Notes: generated by a model not told the origin, from the sequence alone. DNA of 64,000 bases from Pseudoips prasinana (GCA_951640165.1 OX621251.1:31458893-31522892), one strand, 5' to 3'. Shown: positions 43,900-56,158, counted from the first letter of the stretch. A program made the numbers and translations.

Positions 43900-45090
43900 C
43901 AGAGTTCGTTTGCTTGAGCGAGAGCGAGCAGTAATGAATCACATTATTCATAAATCGGGAAATCCCCTAATCTAGAGTAAAATACTACTAGTGACACGCT
44001 AGCGCGGCGCTTTTGCCGCTTACAAGGAGAGTATAACAAACTACGACGCTTACTGTAATATTTTACTGTTGTTTTTGTTTAATATCTAGCGAATTATATA
44101 CCATAAAAATGCTCGACACGTAAAAATAGTGTCCATGTTTCGTTCTATGTTTGTTGCGTGTGTTAATATAGGGTTACGATTAATTCCCCAATTCCCCGTT
44201 TTACGGGAACTCTGAGTCTTAGGGCGGTTGAATGGTCGACAAGTCATAAGTTCAATTTTAGAAATGCTCGGGTTTCATACCTTGAAAAGAAGACCTAATT
44301 CTTAACATTCCATTGTTTCCCCGTGCGGTATGTGTAATACTTATTTTTGGGACGCGTAATTTAAAAATATTTGATTGTATGCTCTGAGGTTGTTTATTAT
44401 ATTTAACAAACTTCTTTCAAAAAGGTTTTAAATATAGTTTTGATATTAATGTCAAATCTCTTAAATTCGTAATTGTTGTAATACATTCTTTTGGCAGATG
44501 GACATTTGAATATGGATATGAATGGTAAAAGGAAATTTTATACAAGTGAAGGTTGGAGTCTCTTAACTCGAAATTGTAGCCATCTATGTTTACCTAGGAC
44601 AGACCTTCCAACTAGGTAGGAAAACTTCTAGGTCAAAAGTAGTCTTTATAGCGATGGTAAATTTTCAAATTTTCATCAACATTTAACTGACTAAAAAAAA
44701 CGAGATTATAAATTTGACTATTAACGTTAGTTTTTCACTTCACTGATTTACCATCACTACAGTTACTGAGTCATTGGCTGGAGGTACGTTTTTAGATTCT
44801 GTATACATAAACACTAATCCCTTCGCTTTGAGCCAGTCTTGACAACACAATCAGAATTTTTCACATAACAAATTAAAAAGTGCTTCATAGATTCATATTT
44901 AGTACGCTTGAACGAAGTGTTTGTGGTAGATAACTTTGTTAAACTGAAAGTCACTTTAGCTTTAATATTATAATACTCGGACTTGTTGCGACTAATTGAG
45001 AATTTGGTGTTAAATCTAGATTAAAATGGGGAATTAAAAAATAGTAATGGCAACGCTTGATTTACATGTTTTACATCAAAGATATTATTA
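43900..45090. other. upstream region of SPP, nothing recognised
   Basis: AT-rich intergenic DNA. A GAGCGAGAGCGAG run at 43917 and a GCTAGCGCGGCGC patch near 44000 are the only GC-rich spots. There is no coding signal. Confidence 0.4.
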
Positions 45091-45092
45091 CT

Positions 45093-45212
45093 AGGGTTGT
45101 AACGGAGGCCTCTTAGCGGAGGCGGAGGCGGATGCGAAGGTGACGGATTTCACCTCCGCGGATGCGGAGGTTAACGGATGCGAATGCGAAGGTGAAAGTG
45201 GATGTGAAAAAA
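45093..45212. repeat. degenerate CGGAGG/CGGATG hexamer tract
   Basis: GC-rich repeats such as GCGGAGGCGGAGGCGGATGC and a local inverted pair (CACCTCCGCGGATGCGGAGGT) follow TAGGGTTGTAACGGAGG. The start resembles termini of some hAT MITEs, but I see no partner end. Confidence 0.6.
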
Positions 45213-45254
45213 TAGTTTTTATGAGTAATATTAATATTTTTGTAATCTCAATAA

Positions 45255-46462
45255 ATGAAGAATGAGCTGAAAGTGGGGCAATTTCAATTTGACTTCATAG
45301 AGAAGGAGGGACTCTTTATGATGAACTCCTTTTTCAAGAAGCCGGATAACGGCGAATGGACCTGAGTAAGGTAAAACAAAAAACGAGATAGACTTTATTT
45401 TGTCGACGATAAAACAGATGTTCAAAGACGTCTTTGTGATCAATACGGTTAAAAGCGGGAGCGATCACAGGCGGGGCTCATTGAACCTTAATGTCAAGCT
45501 CCAGAGGTTCCGACTGATAAAGTCTATGCTCCGACCTTTACCCATCCACGTCGAAAACCCGGAACCCTTTCAGCTCAAACTGCAAAACCGAGTGGAGTCA
45601 TACCACGACAGGTTCGTAGACGCTGTCCATACGGCTGGGTCTTTAAGGCCTGCCGTACAAACAGAACCAAAAAGATCTCTAACTAAACCCTGCAGCTAAA
45701 GGAAGAAAGACGGAAAATGGTTTTGACATCCTCTGATGATGCTACCAGGGCCTCTAGCACGAGTTCCTGCAGTTTACTTACTCGATCACACGTACAGTTT
45801 CTCCCATACATTGAGCACCAGCGCCTCTCTCGGAAACTATTAAGAACTAAAATTCTGGTGCTCAATGTATGGGACGAAACTGTACGTGTGATCGAGTAAG
45901 TAAACTGCAAGAACTCGTGCTAGAGGCCCAGGTACCGGCAGCTCAACAGACAGACTCGCGACACGCGCCCAATTAATACAAAATGTATTAAGAAGCCATC
46001 GAGTGGAACAAAGGCTCTAAAGTGTTAGCAAGAAAACTGTCTGTTGAACAGAGCCAACTGACGAAGCTGAAGACTGAGGATGACAGAATCGTCATGTCTA
46101 GACCTGAGTTGCTGGGAGAGATCGAGAGGTTCTATGGATAGCTGTATACGAGAACCCAGTCACCTGTCGATAGTTGTGCCTCAGATCCGAGAGCACGACT
46201 AATCCGAGGACTCACCGAAGACATCCCGGACGTCAGCATGTGCGAGATAAGAATCCCTCTCAAACAGCTTAAGAACAACAAGGTGATGATGGAGTTACAG
46301 CAAGTTACAGCTTCTAGCTCTTCTACGGGCCCTTCAGAAGTTATTGAACTCCGTCATACTAGAAGGTCAAACGCCACAAGTATGGCACAGAGGTGTGGCG
46401 GTACTCTTCTTCAAAAAAGGCGAAAAAGCCCTCTTGTTGAATTACAGACCCATCACAATGCT
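45255..46462 (+). pseudogene. RTE LINE ORF2, endonuclease and linker, 5' segment
   Basis: Plus-strand remnants of the RTE endonuclease (KVGQFQFDFIEKEGLF, SFFKKP, SGSDHRRGSLN), then linker (RLIKSMLRP, FQLKLQNRV) and the block before the RT (EIRIPLKQLKNNK). Several stops, a 182-bp hairpin (45748-45929) and a 3-kb insertion at 46463 break it. Confidence 0.75.
45748..45929. repeat. large hairpin within the RTE pseudogene
   Basis: Arms 45748-45820 and 45856-45929 are inverted copies with few mismatches, around a 35-nt loop. Each arm holds CTCGATCACACGTACAGTTT or its complement. It looks like a local inverted duplication of LINE sequence rather than a separate element. Confidence 0.85.
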
Positions 46463-49400
46463 TGTAACTAACCATACTGGCTCGTCACGTTGAGATTATT
46501 CACATATCCTTCGTCCAGCTAATCGTACTATAATTTCTGGCGTGTTGAAAAATATCTTTTAAATGAAACAAAATATAACAACTGATTTATAGTATTTTAA
46601 TTCGTATTATGCCTGATTATCAAATTTAGACTAATCGATGCAAATATGTGTGGAACAAGCTTAACAATAGTTCATTTATCGTAATAATTTACATATAGGG
46701 ACATCACTAGTTACTATAAAGATTAGTCCCTTCTCTAATCTTGAAATCGACCAATGCGAACAGTTATAGGATTACCGGGAAAAATGATTGTTTCACAAAA
46801 CAGCTACTTATTATTCATATACAATAATGGATAATGTATTAATAAATTTATATGTGTAATATAATACTAACTGTCGTTTTGATAGAAGATTAACTATTTA
46901 TTTTTATGTGATTATGCAGATTACATTTATTTAATTAATGAGACTGACCGGATGTGGCATTATTGACGACGCATTTTGGCAATATGGAGGACGGTCAAGA
47001 GGATGGCGGCGCTTCGTGCCAGACGCTAACGGAATAAAAAAGTTGTTTCATAAGTTTTAAGTGTGGTTTCAGGAGTCCTATAGAAGATTTAGAAGCGAGC
47101 GTCGTTTCTGGTGTAATTAGAGTGGAGGATCTGCTGAATGTTGGTTGTATCATTTGTTTTAAAGGAGAGATAATGAAGGAAGCGTCATTTCGTGTTGGTA
47201 AGCTTTGAACACAGGTGAGGCTTTGTTACTTCTATTTAAATTGTTACATTATTACGAATGCTCGGTAATTTTAGTTGAGTCTAGATGCTAGAACGATTCT
47301 ATTTTCATACACAAATATGTTGGAATGCTCCCAAAGGTTGTATTATTTATGTATTTATAAGACAAATACTTTTAAAACTAATTCTATGTTAAAACTAACT
47401 AGACGATTGAACCAGAATTATATCTGTTATTGAATGAAAGCTATCAATGTTAGATAGTAATTAATATAATAACTTTAATTAAAAGTTCCTGAATTATTAA
47501 CTGGGTTAATAGCAGTTAACTATTTACCTGATGTTAAAGCCCTTACAGGGTTAGTTTTGAATACATGTACTATCAGTGGAAGAGAAAACTGATGTATTGT
47601 TTGTTTAAGACCGGTCACTGACAGTCTTATTTAGTTCTCTATGGAAGATAGTAGAGGCTATTCTACAACAGCAAACATGACGTGCTGTGTTTAGGATTAA
47701 CCGGAAATATTAAGTTTCATAATGATGTCTTGGTACTTAAGGCCGGCCTCCAAGCAGTCTTTTTAAGGATCTATGGAAGATTAGTAGAACCTTTACAAAA
47801 GTTCCAATGAGGTTATTATGCAACATTTCTACCTACCATGTTGAAGATCAAGAGATCATTGATTTTTGACAATAATCACAAATGATTAATAAATAACACA
47901 CCTTCAAAGTATTGATTATACTGATATTGACTCAGTTAATAGTCATATAAGTGGTTCCAATTAGAACCATATTCAGATTTTCTTACTGATATTGAATGCT
48001 TTCATATCAAGCAGTCATTACTTGGGTAATGAATACAAAGAACTAAATCTTCATAAGTGATACAAGATTACTTATACAATTGATGTTGAAGTTCAAGAAT
48101 TGTTGAACCTTGACAGGAATGCGAAGTTCCTTGAGCAGATGACTCAAATAATAATAATACAATGATGAAGTATTATTATGGGTTGACTTTGTTAACAGTC
48201 AAACCAGTGGTTGCGATAAGAACCATTCTGAAATTAACTTGCTTATATTGAATAAGCTTTCTGAAGATATTACAACATTGGTGAATCCAAGAAGTTACTT
48301 ATGACAAATTAAGGCTTCTGTGTTATTACATAAGGTTAATTATAAATATTATCCATATATAAATGTTTTCCTTCATATAATATATATATATATTATGAAC
48401 TAGAGTCATATATATTTTTGTAATAAATGAGTAAAGGTTAGGGTAGTCAAAAGAATAAGCCCTCTCATGTCTCTTGTTTTCAAAGGACATTGACTATGAC
48501 TAACAACCCACACAGACCTTTCTGTAATTAGAATAAAAGAGTTCCCCATATTAAGGACATTTGTCGTCCAAAGGCGGAAGAAGTCTTGACCCTATGGAGC
48601 CGAAGACTATTGTACCTCGCGGGGATGCTTTGGGCGAGTACCATAGCCGCAAATAAAATAATATTGTATACCTATTATGATATTCTAGTATAATCTACAA
48701 ACAAGCTAGAATAATCTAGAAAATATATAAAGTCAATCTCAACAATATTTTAAGGAAAACATATATACTATGGCTGAATTAAACAATTATATTTCAAGAT
48801 GTGTGAATTAAAACAAACAATTCATTTAGGAAACATACATATAATCTAATTAGACAATATCAACAAGACATTCATTCAATAGGACTTATCAAATAACATA
48901 ATATCCTTTTATGAAAATAACTTATACTCCAATAAGAAGTAGTATGAAACCTTTATGTTTATCAGAGAAATTATAGAATTAAAACTACATATTTATGGTC
49001 TTATATATTAAAATAAGGTTCTAATAAGATTTTAGATAACATTATGGTAATTAATTTAGGGTAAACTAGGCTTCATTAGTTCTGTCACCCTTGTACAATT
49101 ACATAAGTTTAGAAAGTTTATTCATGATTAGGATAAAGTTAATTTAGGATTGATTGGTTTGTTCTCCTTTTCAAAAAGTTCTTGGATTACTATGTGCAAC
49201 ATAGGTTCCTACCATACTAGACGAATCACTGGCCAATTTAAATCAACTTGTTTCAATCAAATCCAGCAGGAATGTAAATTCATTAGGATATAGTTTCTTT
49301 TTTGAGAGTTAAGTTAAGAACATTTAGGGTCATATTAGTATCAAGCAGTATACATGATTAGATACATATAATTAAGTTCAGTTAGATATTAAATTGTATG

Positions 49401-49485
49401 CTGTTAGTTAGGATGATCAGGTACAACGTTAGGGAACACTTCAAATAAAAAGAATTTAGAATAGGGGGGTAGGGTGGGTAGGTAC
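46463..49485. mobile_element. 3.0-kb unclassified insertion in the RTE LINE
   Basis: LINE coding sequence stops at ATGCT (46458-46462) and resumes at ATGCT (49486-49490), so the insert has a 5-bp duplication (or 4 bp, TGCT, with TG...CA ends). It starts TGTAACTAACC and ends GGTAGGTAC. I find no ORF above about 60 residues and no repeated ends. A diverged direct duplication lies inside (47870-48010 and 48125-48265). It could be a large solo LTR or a non-coding retroelement. Confidence 0.65.
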
Positions 49486-49490
49486 ATGCT

Positions 49491-49745
49491 GAGCCATGTT
49501 TACAAGTTGTTTTCGAGAGTCATTACGAATCGTCTCGCACGCAGGTTTGACGACTTCCAGCCTCCCGAACAAGCCGGATTCCATAAAGTCTTTAGTACCA
49601 TAGACCACCTAAATAAGACCGAAGAGTATAACCAGCCATTATGCTTAGTGTTTGTGGACTATGAAAAAGTCTTTGATTCGATCAGAACCTGGGCCATACT
49701 GAGGTCTCTCCAAAAATGCCAAATCGACTACCGGTATATCGTGGT
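49491..49745 (+). pseudogene. RTE LINE ORF2, RT segment
   Basis: [45 protein letters not shown] (RT motif A) and KCQIDYRYI continue the RTE frame after the insert. It then breaks off; the 3' terminus appears at 49955-50100 after an internal deletion. Confidence 0.85.
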
Positions 49746-49954
49746 GTTTATTGTTCTCTCTCTGTTATCTAGACGCTATCGTTGTAGTCGCCAATATTGT
49801 GTTTTAAAAATCGAACTAAATATTTGAAAACATAAACGAAAAAAAATATTCGGGTAATTTTTACAGTTGTGTCATATTCAAATGTAGAAAGTAGACCGTT
49901 GAAAATAACACTACAATATTACAAGATAGTATACCGAAAAATATATAAAGTCTT

Positions 49955-50100
49955 CCGCCCTGCAAGGTGGACTGACGATTTTCTAGGGCACGCGGGAAGC
50001 CGCTGGATGCGGGCAGCACCAGACCGGCTATTAAAGATCCTTGGGGGAGGCCTTTGTCCAGCAGTGGACGTCTTTCGGCTGATATGATGATGATAACAAT
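49955..50100 (+). repeat. RTE LINE 3' terminus
   Basis: GGAAGCCGCTGGATGCGGGC and TTTGTCCAGCAGTGGACGTC, ending CTGATATGATGATGATAA, the normal RTE 3' end with its short GAT repeat tail. Confidence 0.8.
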
Positions 50101-50156
50101 ATACATACAAATAAATATTATATAACAACATACATGAATAAAAAATTTACGGGCCG

Positions 50157-50463
50157 ATTAGCGTGGTTGGTAAATGCTTGCCTTTCACCCTACAGGCCGT
50201 GGGTTCCATTCCCACCCAGGACATATCTGCCGCACAATTCATATACGCAGTAAAGAACATGTGAACGCCATGTTCTTTACGGCGTTTATGAATTGTGCGG
50301 CAGAGGTATTTGTGAGCATAAACATGTTTGTCCTGAGTCTGGGTGTAATTCTCTAAATAATGATGTATTTACAAAACAAAAGTAGTACCTATATCAGTTA
50401 TCTGCTCTCCATAGTACAAACTGCTTAGTTTGGGATCAGATGGCAATGTCCCAGGATATTATA
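50157..50463 (+). repeat. tRNA-headed SINE (family A), copy 3, with a hairpin insert
   Basis: A-box GTGGTTGGTAAATGC and B-box GGTTCCATTCC, the family body (ATTTGTGAGCATAAACATG) and CTGCTTAGTTTGGGATCAG. A 77-bp hairpin (50227-50303) interrupts the body. The (TTA)n tail is split by the element at 50464, and continues at 52704. Confidence 0.85.
50227..50303. repeat. 77-bp hairpin inside the SINE
   Basis: Arms of about 35 nt (CTGCCGCACAATTCATA and its complement, then GTAAAGAACATG / CATGTTCTTTAC) around TGAACGC, with two mismatches. Family copies at 10560 and 29560 lack it. Confidence 0.85.
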
Positions 50464-52703
50464 CAACGTGTAACAGAAAGAGTGAACGTAACTTAAGGGG
50501 CATATACGGTCTCCTTAAGCCTACCTATACACAAAATCTCATACCGAAATACCATCATTTTAATCTTGATCGTAAAATAATATACCGTTCAATATATCGA
50601 CAAGTATTTTTATCGATATAACGAACATCCGTACTAACACAGCACAGCTGATTCTGATTTACGCTAGAAATTGTTTGACATACCTCTGTGTTTCTATGCA
50701 CGCCTGGTAGTTTGATTCCGATTGCACTCACTACACATATTTTGTTTTATTTTAGAGTTATGTTTTTATTTATAGCACTGCTGAATAGCTATTGGATACT
50801 TTACATCGTATAAGTACGTGATACACAAACACATTACGAGATCCTTTTTATAGTTTAACTTCTAGTTGACGTTGTTTTCAGTACTGATGGAAGAATTTCA
50901 TTATTTCACGTTCACTAAAATCTGCACCGACACCGAAAGCTTAACTCTAAGACTTGCCAACTAACACGAGTCTCTCTCATGTACAACATATTCATAGAAT
51001 CGTAAAGCTTTCATGTTTCTTAGTTATAAGGAGGCGTGGCCTCCATCGCGACACTGTACCCTTCACGACATAGGTTCCTCGTAATTAAACAGCCTTAAAT
51101 TCTGTGACCTATGAATCCTCATCATCACAAAGTGCACGTCTGAGGCTATTATTACGATCACTAAACGACATAGTTAAGGATTTTGCGGAACACTTTACTC
51201 GTTACTAAACGACATTTTAGACGATTTAGTAACTAAACACGACCTAAATAGACAGCAGTTTACGAACAACTGATGATTTTAATATTTTTATTAAATAAAT
51301 GAAATTGCACAATATTTGATGAATTTGGCGGCTTTCTTCGAACGCGGCCCCTTTGGCGGCGTCTTTGAGTCCACTCAAAAGAGCCGCCTAGGTATCGACG
51401 ACGCGCGGATCGCTTACATGAATATTAAAAGATATTTAACCGTTTATTATTTACCTACATCAACTCTTTGATTTGGCCGTCATATTAGTGTAACTTTGGA
51501 TATAATCAAGACGGAATTTGAACTATCCCCTACTGTTCATATTATGAGCCTAGTACATTATTCATATTTTTTTATTTGTATGTATGCACTTTCTATTCCA
51601 TCACTCTCATGATCCGATGGGACGACTAGAGATACGACCGGAAAGAGGTCAGGCACAGGAACGACGGCTTTACGTGCTCTCCGAGGCATGGGGGTGTAAT
51701 ATCGTCAACTCCCAGACTTCGGGCTGATACTGAGAAATTTCTTTTTACGGAAAAATCCCATAATCACTTTTTGGCCCGACCCGGGATTTGAACCCAGGAC
51801 TTCATTATTCCCATAATCACTTTTTAGCCCGACCCGGGATTTGATCCCAGGACTTTATTATCTGCAGTTGAACACGCTACCGCTAGACCAATGAGTTATA
51901 CACGAACACATTCAAATGAAGCGGCGCGCGGGGCCCGAATATTAAAAAATATTTAACCATTTATTATTTACCTACATCAATCCTTTGTATTCGCCGCCGT
52001 ATTAGAGTTCCTTGCGACAAAATCAGGACGGAATTCGAAATGTCCCCTAATGTTCATATGAGCCTAGTACATTATTCATATTTTTTCGTAATTTATCAGT
52101 AGTCGTACCGCGTGGGTTTATCTGGTTAGTTTGTATAGTTTGTATTAAAAATTAAGTACCTATTCGTTTCCGGCCAGATTAAATTCACATACTGAAAGAA
52201 AAATTTAATATTCTTACTATTTAACACACAAAAAAATATCTGCAGTTACATAAGTCAATTAAATTATTTATTTCTCCTAGATCCAACATCTTGCGGAATA
52301 TCAATTTAAATTAAATTAAGTGATTTTTCCTAGTTATCAAAGTATGAATGATTAAAATGTCGTTAAAAATTAGAGCAAAAATTCAGTTAAACATTTGATT
52401 GAATCTTAAAATAAACACGTGTAATAAATTATGTGACTGTACAGAACCACACTTTTTATTTACAGTCTAAGTAGTAGGTACCCAAAGAGTTCGCGGTAAG
52501 GTTCATTCATTACCCTTGCGGCTGAGTTTTTAGTGTTGTTCATAATGTCGGTAATCTTTGTTGTTGATTTAGGTGGTCGATAGAAAAATAAATTACTAGT
52601 TGAATAAAAAATGATTATTTCTGTTTGAAGTTTCGTCCATAGGTAGCCGTCCTGATACCCTATAACCCCCTTAAGTTACGTTCACACTTTCTGTTACACG
52701 TTG
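50464..52703. mobile_element. 2.2-kb non-autonomous TIR element in a SINE tail
   Basis: CAACGTGTAACAGAAAG and its complement end the element, with ~40-bp good inverted repeats continuing to about 65 bp. TA flanks both sides (50462-50463 and 52704-52705). There is no transposase. It contains two diverged direct copies of a ~150-bp block (51420-51575 and 51938-52095) and a family C SINE between them. Confidence 0.7.
51590..51895 (-). repeat. tRNA-headed SINE (family C), copy 3, with internal duplication
   Basis: The minus strand has an A-box TTGGTCTAGCGGTAGCG, then a 53-bp unit carrying the B-box duplicated in tandem (51756 and 51809), and a body with GGGAGTTGACGATATTACAC and CCTCGGAGAGCACGTAAAGC. 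Confidence 0.85.
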
Positions 52704-53511
52704 TATATTATTATTAAAACAAGCTTTAGATAATTTTTGTCTCAACACTTTATTCAATATTGGTCATCATAACATTATATTAACAAATACATCAAGTCTT
52801 CATCTTCCCTCGAGATGTTCTATACAGGGGAATACCGGAAAAATGTTCTTTAGGTGTTGCCCACTCAATATATACCAGTTTAGCAATCCCCAAAACCGTA
52901 TTTCGGGAATTCCCCTAAACATATACATAGTTATTATTAGGTACCACAAGTCGTTATCTCATATTTATAAAATTACATTATCCTTATAGACTCGAAATAC
53001 GAAACATTGTTATATATGTTTGGAATAAGCTCGAAGCTTGAGAGTAATTAACATAACGGGTTTTCCAATAAGAGGTGTTATTTTGATATTTAAAGAAAAA
53101 TGCTATTTTAGTATATTAATGATCGGATGTTTATTTCATTATAGCAAGTAAAGATCTTCTTAAATGTATCTATTTATCACTGTGTCAGTCCGTCCTGACT
53201 TATTGCATCAATGTCTGGGGAGGTACTTCCACCTCACACTTGATTACTCTGGAAAGAGCACAGAGGTCTATTTTAAAAGTTATGTTGAAGAAACCCATGA
53301 CATTCCCCACAATAGATCTATATTCACAAGCTGGTGTCTTAAGCATCCGTAAATATTACATTCTGAATGCAGCCATATGCACACACAAAACAGTAATTAC
53401 GTCTTTGAATTACCCTAATCTACTCAGATCCAGAGTTTTTAAAGTTCCTACACAAAAAATCAAAACTTCATTCGCAAAAAGATTTCAAAACTATATGTTT
53501 CCTTTTATATA

Positions 53512-54814
53512 ACGGGTGTCCCAACTAGAACGCAATTTTTAAATTTGGCGCCATTCGAAGTGTCATTGTTTGACATTTGAACAATTGTTACTGTTTGCTA
53601 GTAGAAGGTACGAGGTTAGTAAAAATGGAGCGCTACACGAATGAACAACGCATTCTCATTGTGAAATTGTTTTACCAAAATGGTGAAAGTTTTGCGGCTA
53701 CAGTTCGCAAATTGCGATCAATTTGGGGTCACAATAATGCTCCAAAAGAGTCAACTGTAAAGAGATTAATGAATAAATTTGCCGAAACTGGGTCTGTTAG
53801 TGATGTAAAGACAACAACGCGCCTTCGACCAGGTCGATCGATCGAAAATGTCGCAGCTGTACGTAATGATGTCGCTCAAAATCCATCCACCTCAATTCGA
53901 CACCGAGCTCAGCAAATTGGTGTCTCCAAATCCACTATGCAGCGAATTTTGACGAAAGATTTGCATCTTCATGCATACAAAGTTCAATTGACACAGGAAC
54001 TGAAGCCGGCTGACCATGGACAGCGAAGGGAGTTCGTTAATTGGGTATTGGAGAGACAACATGAAAATGCTGATTTTGCCGATAAAATCATCTTCAGTGA
54101 CGAGGCCCATTTCCATCTTGATGGCTTCGTCAATAAGCAGAATTGTCGCATTTGGGGTGAGGAAAATCCTCGAAAGATTCACGAGAAGCAAATGCATCCC
54201 CAACGTGTCACTGTGTGGTGTGGTTTTTGGGCTGGAGGAATCATTGGACCTTTTTTTTATGAAAATGAGGCAGGTCAAGCGCAAACAGTCAATGGTGTTC
54301 GTTATCGTGAAATGTTAACCAATTTTTTCTTGCCTAGAATTGAAGAAATGAATGTGGATGGCATGTGGTTTCAACAAGACGGCGCCACATGTCATACAGC
54401 CAGAGAAACAATTCAATTGCTGCATCAGTCATTTCCCGGTCGTGTTATTTCGCGTTTTGGAGACCAGAATTGGCCGCCTAGATCGTGCGATTTAACACCT
54501 TTAGATTTTTTTCTTTGGGGTTTTTTGAAGTCGATGGTTTACGCGAATAAGCCGACGACGACTCAAGCCTTAAAAGACGAAATTGGACGCTGCATTAATG
54601 AAATACCGCAGCATTTATGCAAAATGGTCATTGAAAATTTTATTAAAAGATCGCGTGTGTGCCAGCAAAGCCGCGGCGGCCATCTCCACAATATCTTGTT
54701 CCATACATAACCTCATTCTGTCGACTTTACGATATAATAAAGTTTCACGGTTTTTTTTTAAATATCTGTGTTTTATTCAAAATTAAAAATTTGCGTTCTT
54801 GTTGGGACACCCTT
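53512..54814 (+). mobile_element. mariner-like element A (DD41D), apparently complete
   Basis: 1303 bp flanked by TA. TIRs GGGTGTCCCAACTAGAACGC and inverted GGGTGTCCCAACAAGAACGC. It holds one intact transposase ORF. Confidence 0.9.
53625..54710 (+). CDS. DD41D mariner transposase (A), intact
   Basis: 361 residues from ATG 53625 (MERYTNEQR), chosen because the family starts there; the frame is open 16 codons further up. N-terminal paired helix-turn-helix (about 5-110) with GRPR-like region reading RPGRSIENV. Catalytic segments: FSDEAHFHLDG, WFQQDGATCHTA and SCDLTPLDFFLWG, with 41 residues between the second and third Asp. That spacing identifies the rosa-like DD41D group. No disabling mutation is seen; the ORF and TIRs are all present, so the element may be young. 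Confidence 0.92.
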   Translation: MERYTNEQRILIVKLFYQNGESFAATVRKLRSIWGHNNAPKESTVKRLMNKFAETGSVSDVKTTTRLRPGRSIENVAAVRNDVAQNPSTSIRHRAQQIGVSKSTMQRILTKDLHLHAYKVQLTQELKPADHGQRREFVNWVLERQHENADFADKIIFSDEAHFHLDGFVNKQNCRIWGEENPRKIHEKQMHPQRVTVWCGFWAGGIIGPFFYENEAGQAQTVNGVRYREMLTNFFLPRIEEMNVDGMWFQQDGATCHTARETIQLLHQSFPGRVISRFGDQNWPPRSCDLTPLDFFLWGFLKSMVYANKPTTTQALKDEIGRCINEIPQHLCKMVIENFIKRSRVCQQSRGGHLHNILFHT

Positions 54815-55444
54815 TATAATAAAATTGCCACCAAATGTAATATTAAATCGAGTACAATTCAAAAAACTCAAACAAAGGCTAAAAACTACATCGACAAACT
54901 AAACTATAAAGAGACTGAGCAACTTCTTAAAACAGTAATCTAATAACAAACTAATAAATGCATATTACAGTCTACTCGACTTGCGCTCACAAATGAACAT
55001 ACAGTCGCACACCCCCTCCGTCACACCAATACTCACACACATACACTCACCGACCACCAACTTACACTTTACCCTCTACTTTTTCTAGGTATAAACTATT
55101 AATTGTAATCAACAAATTTTAATTTTAATTCAACTAGTTTCACAAATCTCCAAGTTAATTTGCTAGGAATCTGCTGTCATGTGATATATATTTAAAATAA
55201 TTTCTAAGTAATAGTGTATCTAAGTTATTGTAAAAATGTATTTAAGTCCTATCTGATAACCGTATTACATCGATAGCCTCGATACAGGCATCGCCTAGTG
55301 TGGCTATCACTGCTAAAACAATTGTAAAACTCAATGACTAATAAATAAATTTTGAATTTTGAATTATAAAGAGGAAGGTATACCGTTAATAGTGGAAAAT
55401 AACACCAGGCAAATGACTTGATTTTTTATGATAATTTGATTTTT

Positions 55445-56105
55445 CCAAATAGAGGCTGGAGCAATACTTACGGTAAATGGATTGCGCTATCAAGAGATGA
55501 TTAACGATTGTTTATGGCCCGAATTGGATGGTATTGATCTGGACAACGTTTACTTTCAACAAGACGGCGCTACGTGCCACACAAGCAACGAAACCATTGA
55601 TCTTTTACGAGAAAAGTTTCCGGACCGTGTCTGATCTCTCGAAGAGGTGATCACAATTGGCCACCGAGATCTTGTGATTTAACACCTTGCGACCTTTTTC
55701 TTTGGGGCCACGTGAAATTAATGTCTACGGACGCAGCCCTGGGGCTCTACCGGCTAAGTCGCCGAACATCGATTTCTTAAATGGCGTTCAAATAAATAAA
55801 GGTTCAAAATGACTTAAGCAATCGTTAAATCGGCTTCCATGAGCACATGTGACGGCATAAAGGGTCCGGAATTGATTGTCAACGTTGAAGCTTATTTAAC
55901 GATTGACCTTTATTTATTTGAACGCCATTTAAGAAATCGATGTCCGGCGACTTAGCCGGTAGAGCCACAGAGTCGATTCAAGACCTCAAATATGGAATTC
56001 ATGAGGCACTTTGCAATTTGGTTATGGAAAATTTCAAGAAAAGGATATTGTCCTGTAAGCGTGGTCGTGGTGGTCATTTGTCTGATGTTATTTTCCTCTA
56101 TTAAC
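55445..56105 (+). pseudogene. mariner B transposase, C-terminal remnant with MITE insert
   Basis: AILTVNGLRYQEMIND and VYFQQDGATCHTSNE match the second catalytic block of DD41D transposases. A TGA follows the FPDRV block, and a 228-bp MITE splits the C-terminal part, which resumes as SIQDLKYGIHEALCNLVMEN. Confidence 0.8.
55741..55968. mobile_element. 228-bp MITE with ~65-bp TIRs
   Basis: GGGGCTCTACCGGCTAAGTC at the left and its near-complement at the right. The inverted match continues through CATCGATTTCTTAAATGGCG and AATAAATAAAGG. I could not settle the target duplication. Confidence 0.8.
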
Positions 56106-56158
56106 GGCATAATAGTGGAAATGAAATCAATGCAATAAACATCCGATCACTAATATTA

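Larger units (their letters stand above)
53143..55372 (+). pseudogene. CR1/jockey-like LINE 3' fragment, split by mariner A
   Basis: The ORF2 C-terminal domain (ITLERAQRSILKVMLKKPMT, then SIRKYYILNAAICTHK) runs to 53511 and resumes at 54815 in frame (YNKIATKCNIKSS) to a stop at about 54943. The 3' end has (TTTTGAAT)n near 55345-55370, the CR1-group tail. Confidence 0.8.

Noticed and set aside
45231..45443. 70-residue minus-strand ORF
   Set aside because: Antisense shadow of the RTE endonuclease remnant on the plus strand.
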